Counted from the stretch's first letter, positions 34,009 to 45,745 are shown. The stretch: DNA of 64,000 nucleotides from Methylobacterium persicinum (GCF_022179525.1 NZ_BPQX01000034.1:1-64000), one strand, 5' to 3'. Made by a program: numbers and translations. The notes: generated from the letters alone by a model not told the origin.

Positions 34009-34032
34009 TGGTGCATTTGCTCCATAAGGCCG
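34009..34032 (-). repeat. Right terminal inverted repeat
   Basis: Exact complement of 32021-32044; ends at 34032 and is followed by the second copy of the target duplication GGGTGCAG. Confidence 0.95.
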
Positions 34033-34113
34033 GGGTGCAGGGTGGCGCCCTGCCTCCCCCAGGGGCGTCGCCCCTGGACCCCACCAAAGGGCTTGGCCCT
34101 TTGGGAACCCCGG
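34033..34113. repeat. Repeat family C, copy 2, right part
   Basis: Contains CCAGGGGC/GCCCCTGG and CCAAAGGGCTTGGCCCTTTGG, the same arms as copy 1 (17284-17396) read on the other strand. It completes the copy begun at 31982. Confidence 0.8.
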
Positions 34114-34144
34114 ACTAGCCTCGCGGCGTGTTGGGGGAACAGCG

Positions 34145-35833
34145 ATGACCATCACCACCGTCGAGGCGGCCGGGCGTCGCCGGGGGGCGGAACTGCTTGT
34201 GGAGGTGCTGCGCTCCGAAGGGGTGCGCTACATCTTCGGCAACCCCGGCACCACCGAACTGCCCCTCATCGACGCCCTCACCGAGGCGCCGGACGTCGCC
34301 TACGTCCTCGCCCTGCAGGAGGCCACCGCCGTGGCCATGGCGGACGGCTACGCCCAGGGCGCCCGGCGCCCGGCCTTCCTCAACCTGCACACCGCCGGGG
34401 GCCTCGGCCACGGCATGGGCAGCCTCGTGAACTCCCAGGTCTCGGGCACGCCGCTGGTCGTCACCGCCGGCCAGCAGGACCTGCGCCACGCCCTCACCGA
34501 CCCGCTGCTGATGGGCGACCTCGTGGCCATCGCCGACCCGGTGGTGAAGTGGGCCCGGGAGGTGACGAGCCCGGACCAGATCCCCATCCTCCTGCGCCGG
34601 GCCTTCCACGATTGCGCCGCCGCGCCCTCCGGCCCGGTCTTCCTGTCCCTCCCCATGGACGTGATGGACGCCCTGACCGACGTGCCGGCCGGCGAGACCT
34701 CGACCATCGACCAGAGGGCCGTGGCGGGCTCCCTCGACCGCCTCGCCGACAGGCTCGCCGCGGTCCCGCCGGGGCGGCTCGCGCTGATCGCCGGGGACGA
34801 GATCGATTCCTCCGACGCCGCCGCGCAGACCGTGGCGCTGGCCGACCTGATGGCCGCCCCGGTCTACGGCTCGTCCTGGCCGGCGCACATTCCCTTCCCC
34901 ACGAGCCACCCCCTCTGGGCCGGCAACCTGCCGACCCGGGCCGACGCCATCGCGGGCCTCCTCGGCCGCTACGATGCGGTGTTCGCGCTGGGAGGCAAGT
35001 CGCTCATCACCGTGCTCTATTCGGAGGTCTCGGCGGTGCCGCCGGGAACCGCCGTGTTCCAGCTCTCGGCCGACGTGCGCGACCTCGGCCGCACCTACGC
35101 CACGGCTCTCTCGACGGTGGGCGACATCCGCGCCTCCCTGGACGCCCTGCTGCCGCTGCTGGCCCCCCGGGTGGCCGACAGGGCCGACGCCTTCGCGCGG
35201 CTGCGGGCGGAGGCGGTGACGGCCCAGGCCGAGCGCCGCCGCGCCCTGAACGCGGCGGCCGATTCCGCCTTCGAGGACCCGGTGATCGCCCCCCTGGTGG
35301 CGGCCCGGGAAGTCGCCCGCGCCGTGGGGGCGCAGACCACCATCGTCGACGAGGCCCCGGCGACGCTCACCCACCTGCGCACCTTCCTCGACAGCCCCTC
35401 GACGCACCAATACGCGGCGATGCGCGGCGGCGTCCTCGGCTGGGGCATGCCGGCGGCGGTGGGGTTCTCCCTCGGGATCGACCGGGCGCCGGTGGTCTGC
35501 GTGGTGGGGGACGGGGCGGCGATGTATTCCCCGCAAGCGCTCTGGACGGCCGCGCACGAAAAGCTGCCCGTCACCTTCGTGGTGATCAACAACGCCGAGT
35601 ACAACATCCTGAAGAACTACATGAAGGGCCAGTCCCACTACGCCTCGGCCCGGGCCAACCGGTTCATCGCCATGGACCTCACCGACCCGCGCATCGACTT
35701 TCTGGCCTTGGCCGCCTCGATGGGCGTGCCGGCCAAGCGGGTGATGCGGGCCGTCGACATCGCCCCCGCCATTGAGGCCGGGATCGCGTCAGGCGGGGCG
35801 AACCTCGTGGAGGTGGTGGTGCGGGCGGGGTAG
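34145..35833 (+). CDS. Thiamine-diphosphate decarboxylase, benzoylformate decarboxylase-like
   Basis: The 562-residue enzyme has the three ThDP-enzyme domains: Pyr domain (1-180) with catalytic glutamate in LALQEATAVAMADGYAQ (about residue 58), central domain (200-340) and PP domain (370-555), with the cofactor motif GDGAAMYSPQ to INN (about 455-482). NLHTAGGLGHGMG near residue 79 has the histidine characteristic of benzoylformate decarboxylase. The residue matching Ser26 of the Pseudomonas enzyme is threonine (NPGTTELP), so substrate preference may differ. No mandelate genes accompany it. GGGGGAAC precedes the ATG. Confidence 0.82.
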   Translation: MTITTVEAAGRRRGAELLVEVLRSEGVRYIFGNPGTTELPLIDALTEAPDVAYVLALQEATAVAMADGYAQGARRPAFLNLHTAGGLGHGMGSLVNSQVSGTPLVVTAGQQDLRHALTDPLLMGDLVAIADPVVKWAREVTSPDQIPILLRRAFHDCAAAPSGPVFLSLPMDVMDALTDVPAGETSTIDQRAVAGSLDRLADRLAAVPPGRLALIAGDEIDSSDAAAQTVALADLMAAPVYGSSWPAHIPFPTSHPLWAGNLPTRADAIAGLLGRYDAVFALGGKSLITVLYSEVSAVPPGTAVFQLSADVRDLGRTYATALSTVGDIRASLDALLPLLAPRVADRADAFARLRAEAVTAQAERRRALNAAADSAFEDPVIAPLVAAREVARAVGAQTTIVDEAPATLTHLRTFLDSPSTHQYAAMRGGVLGWGMPAAVGFSLGIDRAPVVCVVGDGAAMYSPQALWTAAHEKLPVTFVVINNAEYNILKNYMKGQSHYASARANRFIAMDLTDPRIDFLALAASMGVPAKRVMRAVDIAPAIEAGIASGGANLVEVVVRAG

Positions 35834-35841
35834 GGGGCCGA

Positions 35842-35884
35842 TTGACAACCGCTGTCGCGGCGACAATGTCTGTACGTCACGACA
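35842..35884 (+). promoter_or_regulatory. Promoter and operator of the toxin-antitoxin pair
   Basis: TTGACA (35842-35847) is a perfect -35 box. TGTCGC-G-GCGACA (35853-35865) is an inverted repeat placed between -35 and the transcription start, where the antitoxin would bind. TGTC/GACA half-sites recur at 35867 and 35881. Confidence 0.55.
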
Positions 35885-35898
35885 GGGGGAGGCCGGAG

Positions 35899-36153
35899 AT
35901 GGCTGCGCGCACTTTCACCAGCCGCGAATTCAACCGTGAACCGAGCCGCATCAAGCGCGCCGCCACCGAGGGCTTGGTCGTCATCACCGAGCGCGGCAAG
36001 CCGATCATGGCCGTACTGCCCTATGGCGCGTACGAGAGCCTGAGGGCGGGCGCCGGCACCATCCTCGATGCCCTCGACATGGACGGCGTCGGCGAGATCG
36101 AGATCGATTTCACCCGGCCCCCGACGCACCCACGCGCGGCCACCTTCGACTGA
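35899..36153 (+). CDS. Phd/YefM-family antitoxin
   Basis: An 84-residue antitoxin. The N-terminal DNA-binding part (TFTSREFNREPSRIKRAATE, then GLVVITERGKPIMAVLPY) is typical of Phd/YefM; the acidic tail (LDALDMDGVGEIEIDF) would cover the toxin. I take ATG 35899, behind GGAGAT, over an upstream ATG at 35842 that lies within the promoter. The gene ends in a TGATG overlap with the toxin, the usual coupling in these modules. Confidence 0.9.
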   Translation: MAARTFTSREFNREPSRIKRAATEGLVVITERGKPIMAVLPYGAYESLRAGAGTILDALDMDGVGEIEIDFTRPPTHPRAATFD

Positions 36154-36578
36154 TGTATCTCCTCGACACCAACGTCCTGTCCGAATTGCGCAAGCGGCGC
36201 AGCGGACGGATCGATCCGGCGGTCGAGGCCTGGGCGAACGGGACCGATCCGGCGCGGCTCCACCTGTCGGTCATCACGATCATGGAGGTCGAGTTCGGCA
36301 TCGCCCAGCTCGACCGCCGCGACGGCACGCAGGCGGCCACCCTCCGGCTCTGGCTTCACGAAAAGGTCCTGCCGGCCTTCGCCGGGCGCATCCTACCGAT
36401 CGACACACCCATCGCCCTGCGCTGTGCGCATCTCCACGTCCCCGATCCGAGGAGCGAACGCGACGCCTGGATCGCCGCCACCGGCCTCGTCCACGGCCTG
36501 ACGGTCGTGACCCGCAACACCGCCGACTTCGCCGCGACGGGCGTGACGCTCCTCGATCCGTGGCGGTTGGGGGATTGA
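36153..36578 (+). CDS. PIN-domain toxin, VapC type
   Basis: The 141-residue ribonuclease has the PIN acidic residues in order: LLDTNVLSE (Asp about residue 5), ITIMEVEFGI (Glu about 48) and RDAWIAATGLVHGLTVVTRNTADF (Asp about 105 and 124). VapC toxins cut tRNA or rRNA; the target here is unknown. It is coupled to the Phd-type antitoxin, a mixed pair that is common in Alphaproteobacteria. Confidence 0.92.
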   Translation: MYLLDTNVLSELRKRRSGRIDPAVEAWANGTDPARLHLSVITIMEVEFGIAQLDRRDGTQAATLRLWLHEKVLPAFAGRILPIDTPIALRCAHLHVPDPRSERDAWIAATGLVHGLTVVTRNTADFAATGVTLLDPWRLGD

Positions 36579-36579
36579 G

Positions 36580-37911
<1,332 letters not shown>

Positions 37912-37922
37912 TCAGCCCTTCG

Positions 37923-37940
37923 ATATAGCTGATGCTATAT
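37923..37940. promoter_or_regulatory. MntR-like operator
   Basis: ATATAGC (37923-37929) and GCTATAT (37934-37940) are perfect arms around TGAT. The core TATAGC/GCTATA is like the MntR box of enterobacteria. It lies just before mntH, in the divergent region with mntR. Confidence 0.7.
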
Positions 37941-38058
37941 AGAAAAGCCGAGGCTCGCGGCAAGGCTCGGGACGCCGCGTGCGATTGCAACCCGATCGGG
38001 CTAGGTTCTAGAGCAGGGCTCTGACGGCGGGATCGACGCCCCGGAGGAGGCCGCGCGG

Positions 38059-38517
38059 ATGCAGGAACCGGAAGGCTCGGAGCGGAGCGAGACCGCCCTG
38101 GTCGATCCCGAGCGGCATGTCGAAAGCTTCCGGCAGGCCCGGGAGGCCCGGCGGCTTGAGCTGGTCGAGGATTACGTCGAGCTGATCGATGACCTGATCG
38201 GCGACGGCGGCGAGGCGCGGCAGGTCGACATCGCGGCGCGGCTCGGGGTCGCGCAGCCGACCGTCGCCAAGATGCTCAAGCGCCTGTGCGACGAGGGGCT
38301 GGTGCAGCAGCGGCCCTATCGCGGGGTGTTCCTGACGGAGGCCGGCAAGCGGCTGGCCGGGGAGGCGCGGGAGCGCCACCGGATCGTCGAGCGGTTCCTC
38401 TGCGCCCTGGGCGTCAGCCCCGAGACCGCCCGGCGCGACGCCGAGGGCATCGAGCACCACGTCAGCGCGGAGACGCTGGAGGCATTCCGCGCCTTCGCCG
38501 AGGGACGCCGGGGATAG
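38059..38517 (+). CDS. mntR: Manganese-responsive regulator MntR (DtxR family)
   Basis: The 152-residue protein has the winged helix (about residues 35-95; [20 protein letters not shown]) and dimerisation/metal domain (about 96-150; [19 protein letters not shown], then EGIEHHVS) of short DtxR proteins without an SH3-like extension. GGAGGAGG precedes the ATG. It should repress mntH when manganese is plentiful. Confidence 0.92.
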   Translation: MQEPEGSERSETALVDPERHVESFRQAREARRLELVEDYVELIDDLIGDGGEARQVDIAARLGVAQPTVAKMLKRLCDEGLVQQRPYRGVFLTEAGKRLAGEARERHRIVERFLCALGVSPETARRDAEGIEHHVSAETLEAFRAFAEGRRG

Positions 38518-38526
38518 GCCGCCCCC

Positions 38527-39711
38527 TCACACTGTCGGCGCGGCCACCTTCTGGCGCAGGCCCATGATGACGGCGCGGAGGATGTCGGCCTCGGCCTCGT
38601 CGGGGGTCGGCACCACGCCGACCCGGGCGGCGTAGATGCGCTCGTGGACGAAGGCGAGCTTGGCGATCACCGCCGGCGTCAGCTTGAACGGGTAGAGCGC
38701 CGGCTGGCCCATGCTGCTGGAGAGGGAGTTCACCGCGTAGGTCAGCGGCAACCACGCCTCGATCAGCCGGTCCATGTCCGACGTGTCGTAGGGGTCGAAG
38801 TCGATCACCGTCGGCGCTTCCGACCCGTGGCGCAGGCGGGGCCGCACGTGCAGCTCGAAGGTCGAGGCGGTCTCGATCGTGTCGACGATGTGCAGGTAGT
38901 GGGCGAAGGTCTCGGCGAAATCCTCCCAGGGATGGGCGGTGGCGTAGGCCGAAACGTAGCTCTCCCCCCAGTCGGAGGGGGCGCCCCTGGCGTAATGGTC
39001 CTGCAGGGCGTGGACGTAGTTGCGGCTCTCGTCGCCGAACAGGGCGCGGAACGGCTCCATGAAGGGCCCGTTCATGACGAGCAGGTACCAGAAATAATGC
39101 CCGATCTCGTGGCGGAAGTGCCCGAGGAGGGTGCGGTAATGCTCGCCGAACAGGATGCGGCGGCGCTCCCGCTCCACGTCGTCGGCCTCGGCGATGTTCA
39201 TGGTGATGAGGCCGTTGATGTGGCCCGTCAGCACGGAGGGCCCGCCCCCCGCCCCCTCGGACGGGTCCACCAGGAAGTCGAAGGCCAGCCCGTCCGTGTA
39301 CTGGAGGCGGGTGGCGAGGGGCAGTTCTAGGCGCAGGAGCGAGTAGAACAGCCGGTGCTTGGCCGCCTCGATCTGCCGCCAGCGGGCGAGGTTCCACGGC
39401 GCGGTGAGGTCCGGCACGACCCGGTTGTGGCGGCAGCAGGTGCAGAAGACGTCCGCGCTCTCCTCTGCGACGAGCCAGTTGCAGGCGTTCCAGACGGCGT
39501 TCTGGCAGTAGCGGTAGCGCGGCCCCGGATCCGCATAGGCGTGGAAGATCTGCGCCCCGCCCATCTGGAGATGCCGCGAGAAGCCTGCGGGCTCCAGGGC
39601 CGAGACCTCGTGGCGGGCGCAGACGTAGCCGAGGCGGCGCTCACAGCTCTCGCAGCCGGTCGCCTCAAAGGTGACCGGCTGGTCGCAGGCCTGGCACTGG
39701 AAGATCTTCAT
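38527..39711 (-). CDS. Zinc-ribbon plus HExxH metallopeptidase-like protein (DUF2248/COG4307 type)
   Basis: The 394-residue protein begins with a zinc ribbon (FQCQACDQPVTFEATGCESC, residues 5-23), has a second cysteine cluster (CNWL...FCTCCRHN, about 77-95) and a zincin motif HEIGH at residues 201-205 with YVHALQDHYARG and WEDFAETFAHYLH downstream, the latter likely giving the third ligand. No signal peptide is seen, so it is cytoplasmic. Function is undescribed. It is divergent from the transglutaminase-DUF2126 gene, and I recall this family near that gene set elsewhere. Start ATG 39711 is chosen over 39735. Confidence 0.85.
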   Translation of the reverse strand: MKIFQCQACDQPVTFEATGCESCERRLGYVCARHEVSALEPAGFSRHLQMGGAQIFHAYADPGPRYRYCQNAVWNACNWLVAEESADVFCTCCRHNRVVPDLTAPWNLARWRQIEAAKHRLFYSLLRLELPLATRLQYTDGLAFDFLVDPSEGAGGGPSVLTGHINGLITMNIAEADDVERERRRILFGEHYRTLLGHFRHEIGHYFWYLLVMNGPFMEPFRALFGDESRNYVHALQDHYARGAPSDWGESYVSAYATAHPWEDFAETFAHYLHIVDTIETASTFELHVRPRLRHGSEAPTVIDFDPYDTSDMDRLIEAWLPLTYAVNSLSSSMGQPALYPFKLTPAVIAKLAFVHERIYAARVGVVPTPDEAEADILRAVIMGLRQKVAAPTV

Positions 39712-39944
39712 GATGGGGGCCCCAGGGGCCGGCACGCCGGCCCCTCGCGATCAAGCGGAGGGAAAAGGCAAAGTTCCTGCCGGACGGCGAAGGGGAGGGG
39801 TGCGAGGGAGGAGACGGGTGTGAGACGAGGGATCAGAGGGCTCTCCCGCACGGAAATTGCTTTGCAGGCCGCGCCTGCCCCATAACCGGAGCCGCGCCGG
39901 TCCGGTCCGCGCCATCCTGCCCGCGATCCTGAGACGGAGCCCCC

Positions 39945-42900
39945 GTGTCGATCAAAGTCGCCCTGCACCACGTCACCCATTACCGCTACGACCGGCCGAT
40001 CAGCCTCGGGCCGCAGGTGGTGCGCCTGCGCCCGGCGCCGCATGCCCGCACCCAGGTGCCGGCCTATGCCCTGAAGGTCAGCCCGGCCAACCACTTCATC
40101 AACTGGCAGCAGGATCCGAGCGGCAACTGGCTTGCCCGCTTGGTCTTCCCGGAGAAGACCGACGAACTGAAGATCGAGGTCGATCTCACCGCCGAGATGG
40201 CGGTGATCAACCCGTTCGACTTCTTCGTCGAGGATTACGCCCAGACCCTCCCCTTCGCCTACGACCCGGACCTGCGGGAGGAACTCGCCCCCTACCTCGC
40301 CCCCGTCGATGCGGAGGGCCCCGAGATGGACGCCCTGCTGGCCCGCCTGCCGGAGGAGACCGGCACCGTCCTGTTCCTCGTGGCCCTCAACGGGATGATC
40401 GCCCGGGAGACCGCCTACGGCGTGCGGATGGAGCCGGGGGTGCAGAGCCCGGCCGAGACCCTGACCCTCAAGAGCGGCTCCTGCCGCGATTCGGCGTGGC
40501 TGCTGGTGCAGGTGCTGCGCCGGCTCGGCCTCGCCGCCCGGTTCGTCTCCGGCTACCTGATCCAGATCGTGCCCGACACCACCGCCGTGGACGGGCCGAC
40601 CGGCGCCTCGCAGGACTTCACCGACCTGCACGCCTGGGCGGAGGTCTACCTGCCGGGCGCCGGCTGGGTCGGCATGGACGCCACCTCGGGCCTGCTCACG
40701 GGCGAGGGCCACATCCCCCTGGCAGCCACCCCGCATTACCGCTCCGCCGCGCCGATCTCCGGCCTCGCCGAGCCGGCGAAGACGACGTTCGACTTCGCCA
40801 TGAGCCTCACCCGCGTCGCCGAGACGCCGCGGGTGACGAAGCCCTATTCGGAGGATGTCTGGACCGCGATGGACCGCCTCGGCGAGACGGTCGATGCCGA
40901 CCTCGCCGCGCAGGACGTGCGCCTGACCATGGGCGGCGAGCCGACCTTCGTCTCCGTGGACGACTTCGAGGCGGCGGAATGGAACATCGCCGCCGTGGGC
41001 CCGACCAAGCGCGACCTCGCCGACAAGCTCATCCGCCGCCTGCGGGACCGGTTCGGACCGGGGGGCCTGCTGCATTACGGCCAGGGCAAGTGGTACCCCG
41101 GCGAGAGCCTGCCCCGCTGGGCCTTCGCCCTGTACTGGCGCAAGGACGGCAAGCCGGTCTGGACCGACGCCTCCCTGATCGCCCCCGAGGGCGGATCCGG
41201 CGGGGCGACGGCGACCCAGGCGAAGACCTTCGCGGAGCGCCTCGCCGGGCGGCTCGGCCTGGAACACTTCGTCTTCCCCGCCTTCGAGGACGGGGACGTC
41301 TGGGAGAAGAAGCGCGCGGAACTGCCCGTCAACGTCACCACGGCGGCGGCCAAATCGGGCTCGGTGGAGTTCGATTCCCGCATCAACCGGGTCTACGAGC
41401 GCGGCCTCGGCGAGGCGGTGGGCTACGTCCTGCCGCTCGCCAGCCTGCCCACGGGCAAGGACGGCGAGTCCGACCGGGTCTGGATCTCCGAACGATGGGA
41501 GTTCGGACGCGGGCACGCCTACCTCGTGCCAGGCGATTCGCCCCTCGGCTTCCGGCTCCCGCTCTCCTCGCTCCCCTACGTGCCGCCGGAGCATTATCCC
41601 TACTACCAGCCCCAGGACCCCCTTGAGGAGCGCGGCGCCCTTCCGGAGAAGGCAGCCGCCCCGGCGGCCCGGGTCGCCAACGGCGGGGGCATCGCCGGGG
41701 TGGCCGTGCGCACGGCGCTGGCCGTCGAGCCCCGGGACGGGGTGATCCGCATCTTCATGCCCCCGGTGCAGCGGGCCGACGAGTACCTCGAACTCGTCGG
41801 CCACCTGGAGGCGGTGGCGGCCGAGCTGAAGCAGCCGATCCATATCGAGGGCTACGAGCCGCCCTTCGATCCGCGCCTGTCGCTCATCAAGGTCACCCCC
41901 GATCCCGGCGTGATCGAGATCAACGTCCACCCGGCCGCGTCCTGGCGGGAGGCGGTGGACATCACATCCGGCCTCTACGAGGAGGCCCGGCTGACCCGGC
42001 TCGGCGCCGAGAAGTTCATGACCGACGGGCGCCACACCGGCACCGGCGGCGGCAACCACGTGGTGCTCGGCGGCGTCACGCCGGACGATTCGCCGTTCCT
42101 GCGCCGGCCGGACCTGCTCAAGAGCATCGTGCTCTACTGGCAGCGCCACCCGGCCCTGTCCTACCTGTTCTCCGGCCTCTACATCGGCCCGACGAGCCAG
42201 GCGCCCCGCATCGACGAGGGCCGCCACGACGGGCTCTACGAGCTGGAGATCGCCCTGGCGCAGGTGCCCGCGCCCGACACGCCCAACATCCCCCGGTGGC
42301 TGGTCGACCGGCTGTTCCGCAACATCCTCATCGACGTCACCGGCAACACCCACCGGGCCGAGATCTGCATCGACAAGCTCTACTCCCCGGACGGCCCCAC
42401 CGGCCGCCTGGGCCTGCTCGAGTTCCGGGCCTTCGAGATGCCCCCGGACGCCCGGATGAGCCTCGCGCAGCAGTTGCTCCTGCGGGCGCTGGTCGCGTGG
42501 CTGTGGCGGGAGCCGCAGGAGGGCGGCTGTGTCCGCTGGGGCACGAGCCTGCACGATCGCTTCATGCTCCCCCATTTCCTCTGGGCGGACTTCCTCGATG
42601 TGCTGGAAGACCTGCGCCGGGCGGGCTACGATTTCGATCCCACGGCGTTCGAGGCACAGGCCCTGTTCCGATTCCCGGTCTTCGGCACCGTGGAGCAGGG
42701 CGGGGTGCGCCTGGAACTGCGCCAGGCGCTGGAGCCCTGGCACGTGATGGGCGAGGAAGGGACGAGCGGGGGCACCGTGCGCTTCGTCGACAGTTCGGTC
42801 GAGCGGCTGCAGGTCAAGGTCGAGGGCTTCGTCCCCGGCCGGCACGTCGTCGCGTGCAACGGCCGGCGCCTGCCGATGACGGGGACCGGCCGGGCCGGGG

Positions 42901-43220
42901 AGGCGGTGGCGGGCCTGCGCTTCAAGGCGTGGCAGCCGGCCTCGTCCCTGCATCCGGCGCTGCCGGCGAACTCGCCCCTGACCTTCGACATCCTGGACGC
43001 GTGGAGCGGGCGGTCGCTGGGCGGCTGCCGCTACCATGTCGCCCATCCGGGCGGCCGCAACTACGAGACCCATCCCGTCAACGCCTACGAGGCCGAGGGG
43101 CGCCGCCTCGCCCGGTTCCAGGCCCAGGGCCACACGCCGGGCCGCATCGCCATGCCGGCCGAGGAGGGGAGCGCCGAGTTCCCCCTGACCCTCGACCTGC
43201 GAACCCCCGCGCCACGATGA
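39945..43220 (+). CDS. Transglutaminase-like protein fused to DUF2126
   Basis: A 1,091-residue fusion. An N-terminal transglutaminase-associated beta domain (about 1-100; [20 protein letters not shown]) precedes the transglutaminase core, with triad Cys180 (SGSCRDSAW), His229 (DLHAWAEV) and Asp245 (GMDATSG). From about residue 290 the rest is DUF2126, opening with [17 protein letters not shown] and including [13 protein letters not shown] (about 695). DUF2126 has been grouped with amide-bond-forming enzymes in comparative analyses, but no reaction is established. Start is GTG 39945. It ends in an ATGA overlap with the ATP-grasp gene. Confidence 0.9.
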   Translation: MSIKVALHHVTHYRYDRPISLGPQVVRLRPAPHARTQVPAYALKVSPANHFINWQQDPSGNWLARLVFPEKTDELKIEVDLTAEMAVINPFDFFVEDYAQTLPFAYDPDLREELAPYLAPVDAEGPEMDALLARLPEETGTVLFLVALNGMIARETAYGVRMEPGVQSPAETLTLKSGSCRDSAWLLVQVLRRLGLAARFVSGYLIQIVPDTTAVDGPTGASQDFTDLHAWAEVYLPGAGWVGMDATSGLLTGEGHIPLAATPHYRSAAPISGLAEPAKTTFDFAMSLTRVAETPRVTKPYSEDVWTAMDRLGETVDADLAAQDVRLTMGGEPTFVSVDDFEAAEWNIAAVGPTKRDLADKLIRRLRDRFGPGGLLHYGQGKWYPGESLPRWAFALYWRKDGKPVWTDASLIAPEGGSGGATATQAKTFAERLAGRLGLEHFVFPAFEDGDVWEKKRAELPVNVTTAAAKSGSVEFDSRINRVYERGLGEAVGYVLPLASLPTGKDGESDRVWISERWEFGRGHAYLVPGDSPLGFRLPLSSLPYVPPEHYPYYQPQDPLEERGALPEKAAAPAARVANGGGIAGVAVRTALAVEPRDGVIRIFMPPVQRADEYLELVGHLEAVAAELKQPIHIEGYEPPFDPRLSLIKVTPDPGVIEINVHPAASWREAVDITSGLYEEARLTRLGAEKFMTDGRHTGTGGGNHVVLGGVTPDDSPFLRRPDLLKSIVLYWQRHPALSYLFSGLYIGPTSQAPRIDEGRHDGLYELEIALAQVPAPDTPNIPRWLVDRLFRNILIDVTGNTHRAEICIDKLYSPDGPTGRLGLLEFRAFEMPPDARMSLAQQLLLRALVAWLWREPQEGGCVRWGTSLHDRFMLPHFLWADFLDVLEDLRRAGYDFDPTAFEAQALFRFPVFGTVEQGGVRLELRQALEPWHVMGEEGTSGGTVRFVDSSVERLQVKVEGFVPGRHVVACNGRRLPMTGTGRAGEAVAGLRFKAWQPASSLHPALPANSPLTFDILDAWSGRSLGGCRYHVAHPGGRNYETHPVNAYEAEGRRLARFQAQGHTPGRIAMPAEEGSAEFPLTLDLRTPAPR

Positions 43221-45745
43221 CGGCGGCGCTCGCGATCGGCATGGAGCCGGGCGAGAGTCCGGCGCAGCGGGTCGCGCGCTGGACCGCCTCGTACCGGCCG
43301 GAGACCGGCCTGCCCGACGAGTTCGTCGGCCCGGACGGTCAGCCCCGTGCCGTGTGGGAGCGTCTCCTCGACCGGCTCGGCGGCCTGACCGAACCGGAGA
43401 TCATGGCCCGCTTCGTCTCGGCGGAGCGGCACATCCGGGACGCGGGCATCTCTTTCCGCATCGCCGGGGACCAGCGGGAGCATCCCTGGCCGCTTGGCTC
43501 CATGCCCCTCGTCATCGAGCCGCAGGAGTGGCGCGACCTCTGCGCCGGCCTCGTCCAGCGGGCCGAACTGATGGAGGCGATCCTCGCCGACGTCTACGGC
43601 CCCGGCGACCTCGTCGCCACCGGGCAGTTGCCTGCGGCGGTCGTAGCCGGCAACCCGGACTTCCTGCATCCGCTCCACGGGGTGGCGCCCCCCGGCGGCC
43701 ACCACCTGCGGCTCTACGCGGCCGACCTCGGCCGGGGCCCGGACGGGCGCTGGCAGGTGCTGGCCGACCGGACCCAGGCCCCCTCCGGCCTCGGCTGGGC
43801 CCTGGAGAACCGGATGGTCCTGGCGCGGACCTTCCCGGACTTCTTCCAGGACCTCCACGTCGAGCGGCTGCCCGCCTTCTTCCAGGCGTTCCGGGAGGGG
43901 CTGGCGCTGGGCGCCGAGCGGGCCGACCCGCGGATCTGCCTGCTGACCTCCGGCCCGTACAGCTCGTCCTATGTCGAGCAGGCGGCGCTGGCCCGCTACC
44001 TCGGCCTGATGCTGGTCGAGGGGGACGACCTCGTCATGCGCGACGGCCGGTTGCACGTGCGCACCGTCTCGGGCCTGAAGCGGGCCGACGCCCTGTGGCG
44101 GCGGATCGATGCCGACTACCTCGACGCGCTGGAACTCAACCCCGCCTCGCGGCTCGGGGTGCCGGGGGTGCTCGACGCCCTGCGCAACGGCACCCTGGTG
44201 ATGGCCAACATGCCGGGCTCGGGCCTCGTCGAGTCGGCGGCGCTCGCCCCCTACCTCGACGGTCTGTGCCAGCGCCTGCTCGGCGAGCCCCTGCGCCTGT
44301 CCCATCCCCGGGCCTGGTGGTGCGGCGACCTGGAAGGGCTGGCCCATGTCCGGGCCAACCTCGACCGGCTGGTCCTGCGCCCGGCCGCGACGCCGCAGCG
44401 GGGGGCGGGGCGGGACGCCCTGCTCGCCCCCTCGGCGCTGGCGGCGGAGCGGGCCGCTGTGGTCGATGCCCTGCGCGACAGGCCCTTCGATTATGTGGCG
44501 CAGGAACCCGCTCCCCTCTCCACCATGCCCGGCTGGGAACGGGGCGGCGACGGGCTCTACCTCGTGCCCCGGCCCTTCGTGATGCGGGTCTTCGCCGCCC
44601 GCACCGCCTCGGGCTGGACGGTCATGCCCGGGGGGTTCTGCCGGATGGCGGAGCGGGACAACGTGGACCCCCTGGAGTTGCGCCTGGGCATCCGCTCGGC
44701 CGACGTGTGGGTCCTGTCGGACGAGCCCGTGGCGGCGCCCCTCGTCGGCTCCCAGGGCACGCCCCGGGTGCGGCGGCTCGGCGGCCACCTCCCGGCCCGG
44801 GCGGCGGACGGGTTGTTCTGGTACGGGCGCTACGCCGAGCGCGCCGAGGCGGTGACCCGCCTGACCCTGGCCCACCTGCGCAGCTTCGGCGACGCGGTGG
44901 GCGCCGACATCTCCGGCTCCCCGGACGCGCCGGCGGCCCTGGCGATCCGCGCCCTCCTCGACGAATGGGCCTGCATCGGCTCCGCCGACCTCCCCACCGC
45001 CGCCCTGGCGCAGGAGGCCCTGTGCGGGCGGGACCAGCCGGGCTCGGCGCGGGCTCACATCATGGCGGCAAGGCGCAACGCCGCCGCCCTGCGCGCCCGC
45101 CTGTCCGGCGAGATCTGGCGGGTGCTGGCGGACCTGTCCGACCTCCTGTCCCTGGATACCGGGCGAGCCTTCACGGAATCGCAGCTCGCCACCCGGGCGG
45201 AGCGGACCCTCAGCCATCTCGCGGCCCTCTCGGGCCTCGCCCACGAGAACACCAGCCGGGCGGAGGGCTGGCACTTCGCCGAACTCGGCCGCCGGATCGA
45301 GCGGGCAATCAACACGTGCGCCTTCGCGCTGGCCTTCGTCAACGACGAGGCGACGCCGGGCTGCCTCGGGACGATGCTGGTGCTGGCCGATTCGCAGATC
45401 AGCTACGGCCGCCGCTACATGCAGGGGGCGGCCCTGGATCCCGTCCGGGACATGGTGCTCCTCGACCCGTACAACCCGCGCTCGATCGCCTTCCAGATGG
45501 ATGCGATCGTCCGCCATCTTGCGGAACTGCCGGCGCTTGCCGCCGACGGGATGCCCGAGCCCCATTGCCGGCTGGCGGCCCGGCTCCAGGCCGAATTGCG
45601 GGCGGGCGAGGCCGCCGATTTCGACGCGGTGCGCCTTGCCGCCCTGGCCGCCGACCTCGAACGCCTCGCCGACGGCATCGCCGCCCGCTACTTCCCGACC
45701 GGGCCGTATGCCCTGCGGCCCGAGAAGCTGACGGGGCTGGCCTGA
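43217..45745 (+). CDS. Circularly permuted ATP-grasp protein fused to an alpha-E domain
   Basis: The 842-residue protein joins two families usually encoded separately. Residues about 60-480 are the circularly permuted ATP-grasp domain ([47 protein letters not shown]). Residues about 515-842 are the alpha-helical alpha-E domain ([19 protein letters not shown], then [20 protein letters not shown]). An ATP-dependent peptide or amide ligase role is predicted. Translation is coupled to the upstream gene by ATGA, and another transglutaminase gene follows 49 bases on. Confidence 0.9.
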   Translation: MTAALAIGMEPGESPAQRVARWTASYRPETGLPDEFVGPDGQPRAVWERLLDRLGGLTEPEIMARFVSAERHIRDAGISFRIAGDQREHPWPLGSMPLVIEPQEWRDLCAGLVQRAELMEAILADVYGPGDLVATGQLPAAVVAGNPDFLHPLHGVAPPGGHHLRLYAADLGRGPDGRWQVLADRTQAPSGLGWALENRMVLARTFPDFFQDLHVERLPAFFQAFREGLALGAERADPRICLLTSGPYSSSYVEQAALARYLGLMLVEGDDLVMRDGRLHVRTVSGLKRADALWRRIDADYLDALELNPASRLGVPGVLDALRNGTLVMANMPGSGLVESAALAPYLDGLCQRLLGEPLRLSHPRAWWCGDLEGLAHVRANLDRLVLRPAATPQRGAGRDALLAPSALAAERAAVVDALRDRPFDYVAQEPAPLSTMPGWERGGDGLYLVPRPFVMRVFAARTASGWTVMPGGFCRMAERDNVDPLELRLGIRSADVWVLSDEPVAAPLVGSQGTPRVRRLGGHLPARAADGLFWYGRYAERAEAVTRLTLAHLRSFGDAVGADISGSPDAPAALAIRALLDEWACIGSADLPTAALAQEALCGRDQPGSARAHIMAARRNAAALRARLSGEIWRVLADLSDLLSLDTGRAFTESQLATRAERTLSHLAALSGLAHENTSRAEGWHFAELGRRIERAINTCAFALAFVNDEATPGCLGTMLVLADSQISYGRRYMQGAALDPVRDMVLLDPYNPRSIAFQMDAIVRHLAELPALAADGMPEPHCRLAARLQAELRAGEAADFDAVRLAALAADLERLADGIAARYFPTGPYALRPEKLTGLA

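Larger units (their letters stand above)
32021..34032. mobile_element. 2,012-bp non-autonomous transposon with perfect 24-bp terminal inverted repeats
   Basis: The ends 32021-32044 and 34009-34032 are exact reverse complements (24 bp, outer bases CGGCCTTATGGAGCAAATGC). Both are flanked by the direct repeat GGGTGCAG (32013-32020 and 34033-34040), an 8-bp target-site duplication. No transposase frame lies between, so movement would need one supplied elsewhere. Cargo comprises a frameshifted membrane/coiled-coil gene, a 66-residue HTH-like protein, a DUF3892 protein and an opposed 69-residue frame. Base composition is lower in GC than the chromosome. The 8-bp duplication fits IS1595, ISL3, IS66 or IS6 families; I cannot choose between them. 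Confidence 0.92.

Noticed and set aside
32021-34032. A transposase inside the mobile element
   Set aside because: I looked at all frames over 60 codons; none shows a DDE, HUH, serine or tyrosine recombinase motif.
34115-35638. Minus-strand frame of 507 codons opposite the decarboxylase gene
   Set aside because: It is antisense to a gene with all thiamine-diphosphate motifs, and its translation is repetitive GRH-rich sequence.
39708-43133. Minus-strand frame of 1,141 codons opposite the transglutaminase-DUF2126 gene
   Set aside because: It is the shadow of a well-supported gene, with low-complexity composition (R, G, A, E) and no recognisable motif.
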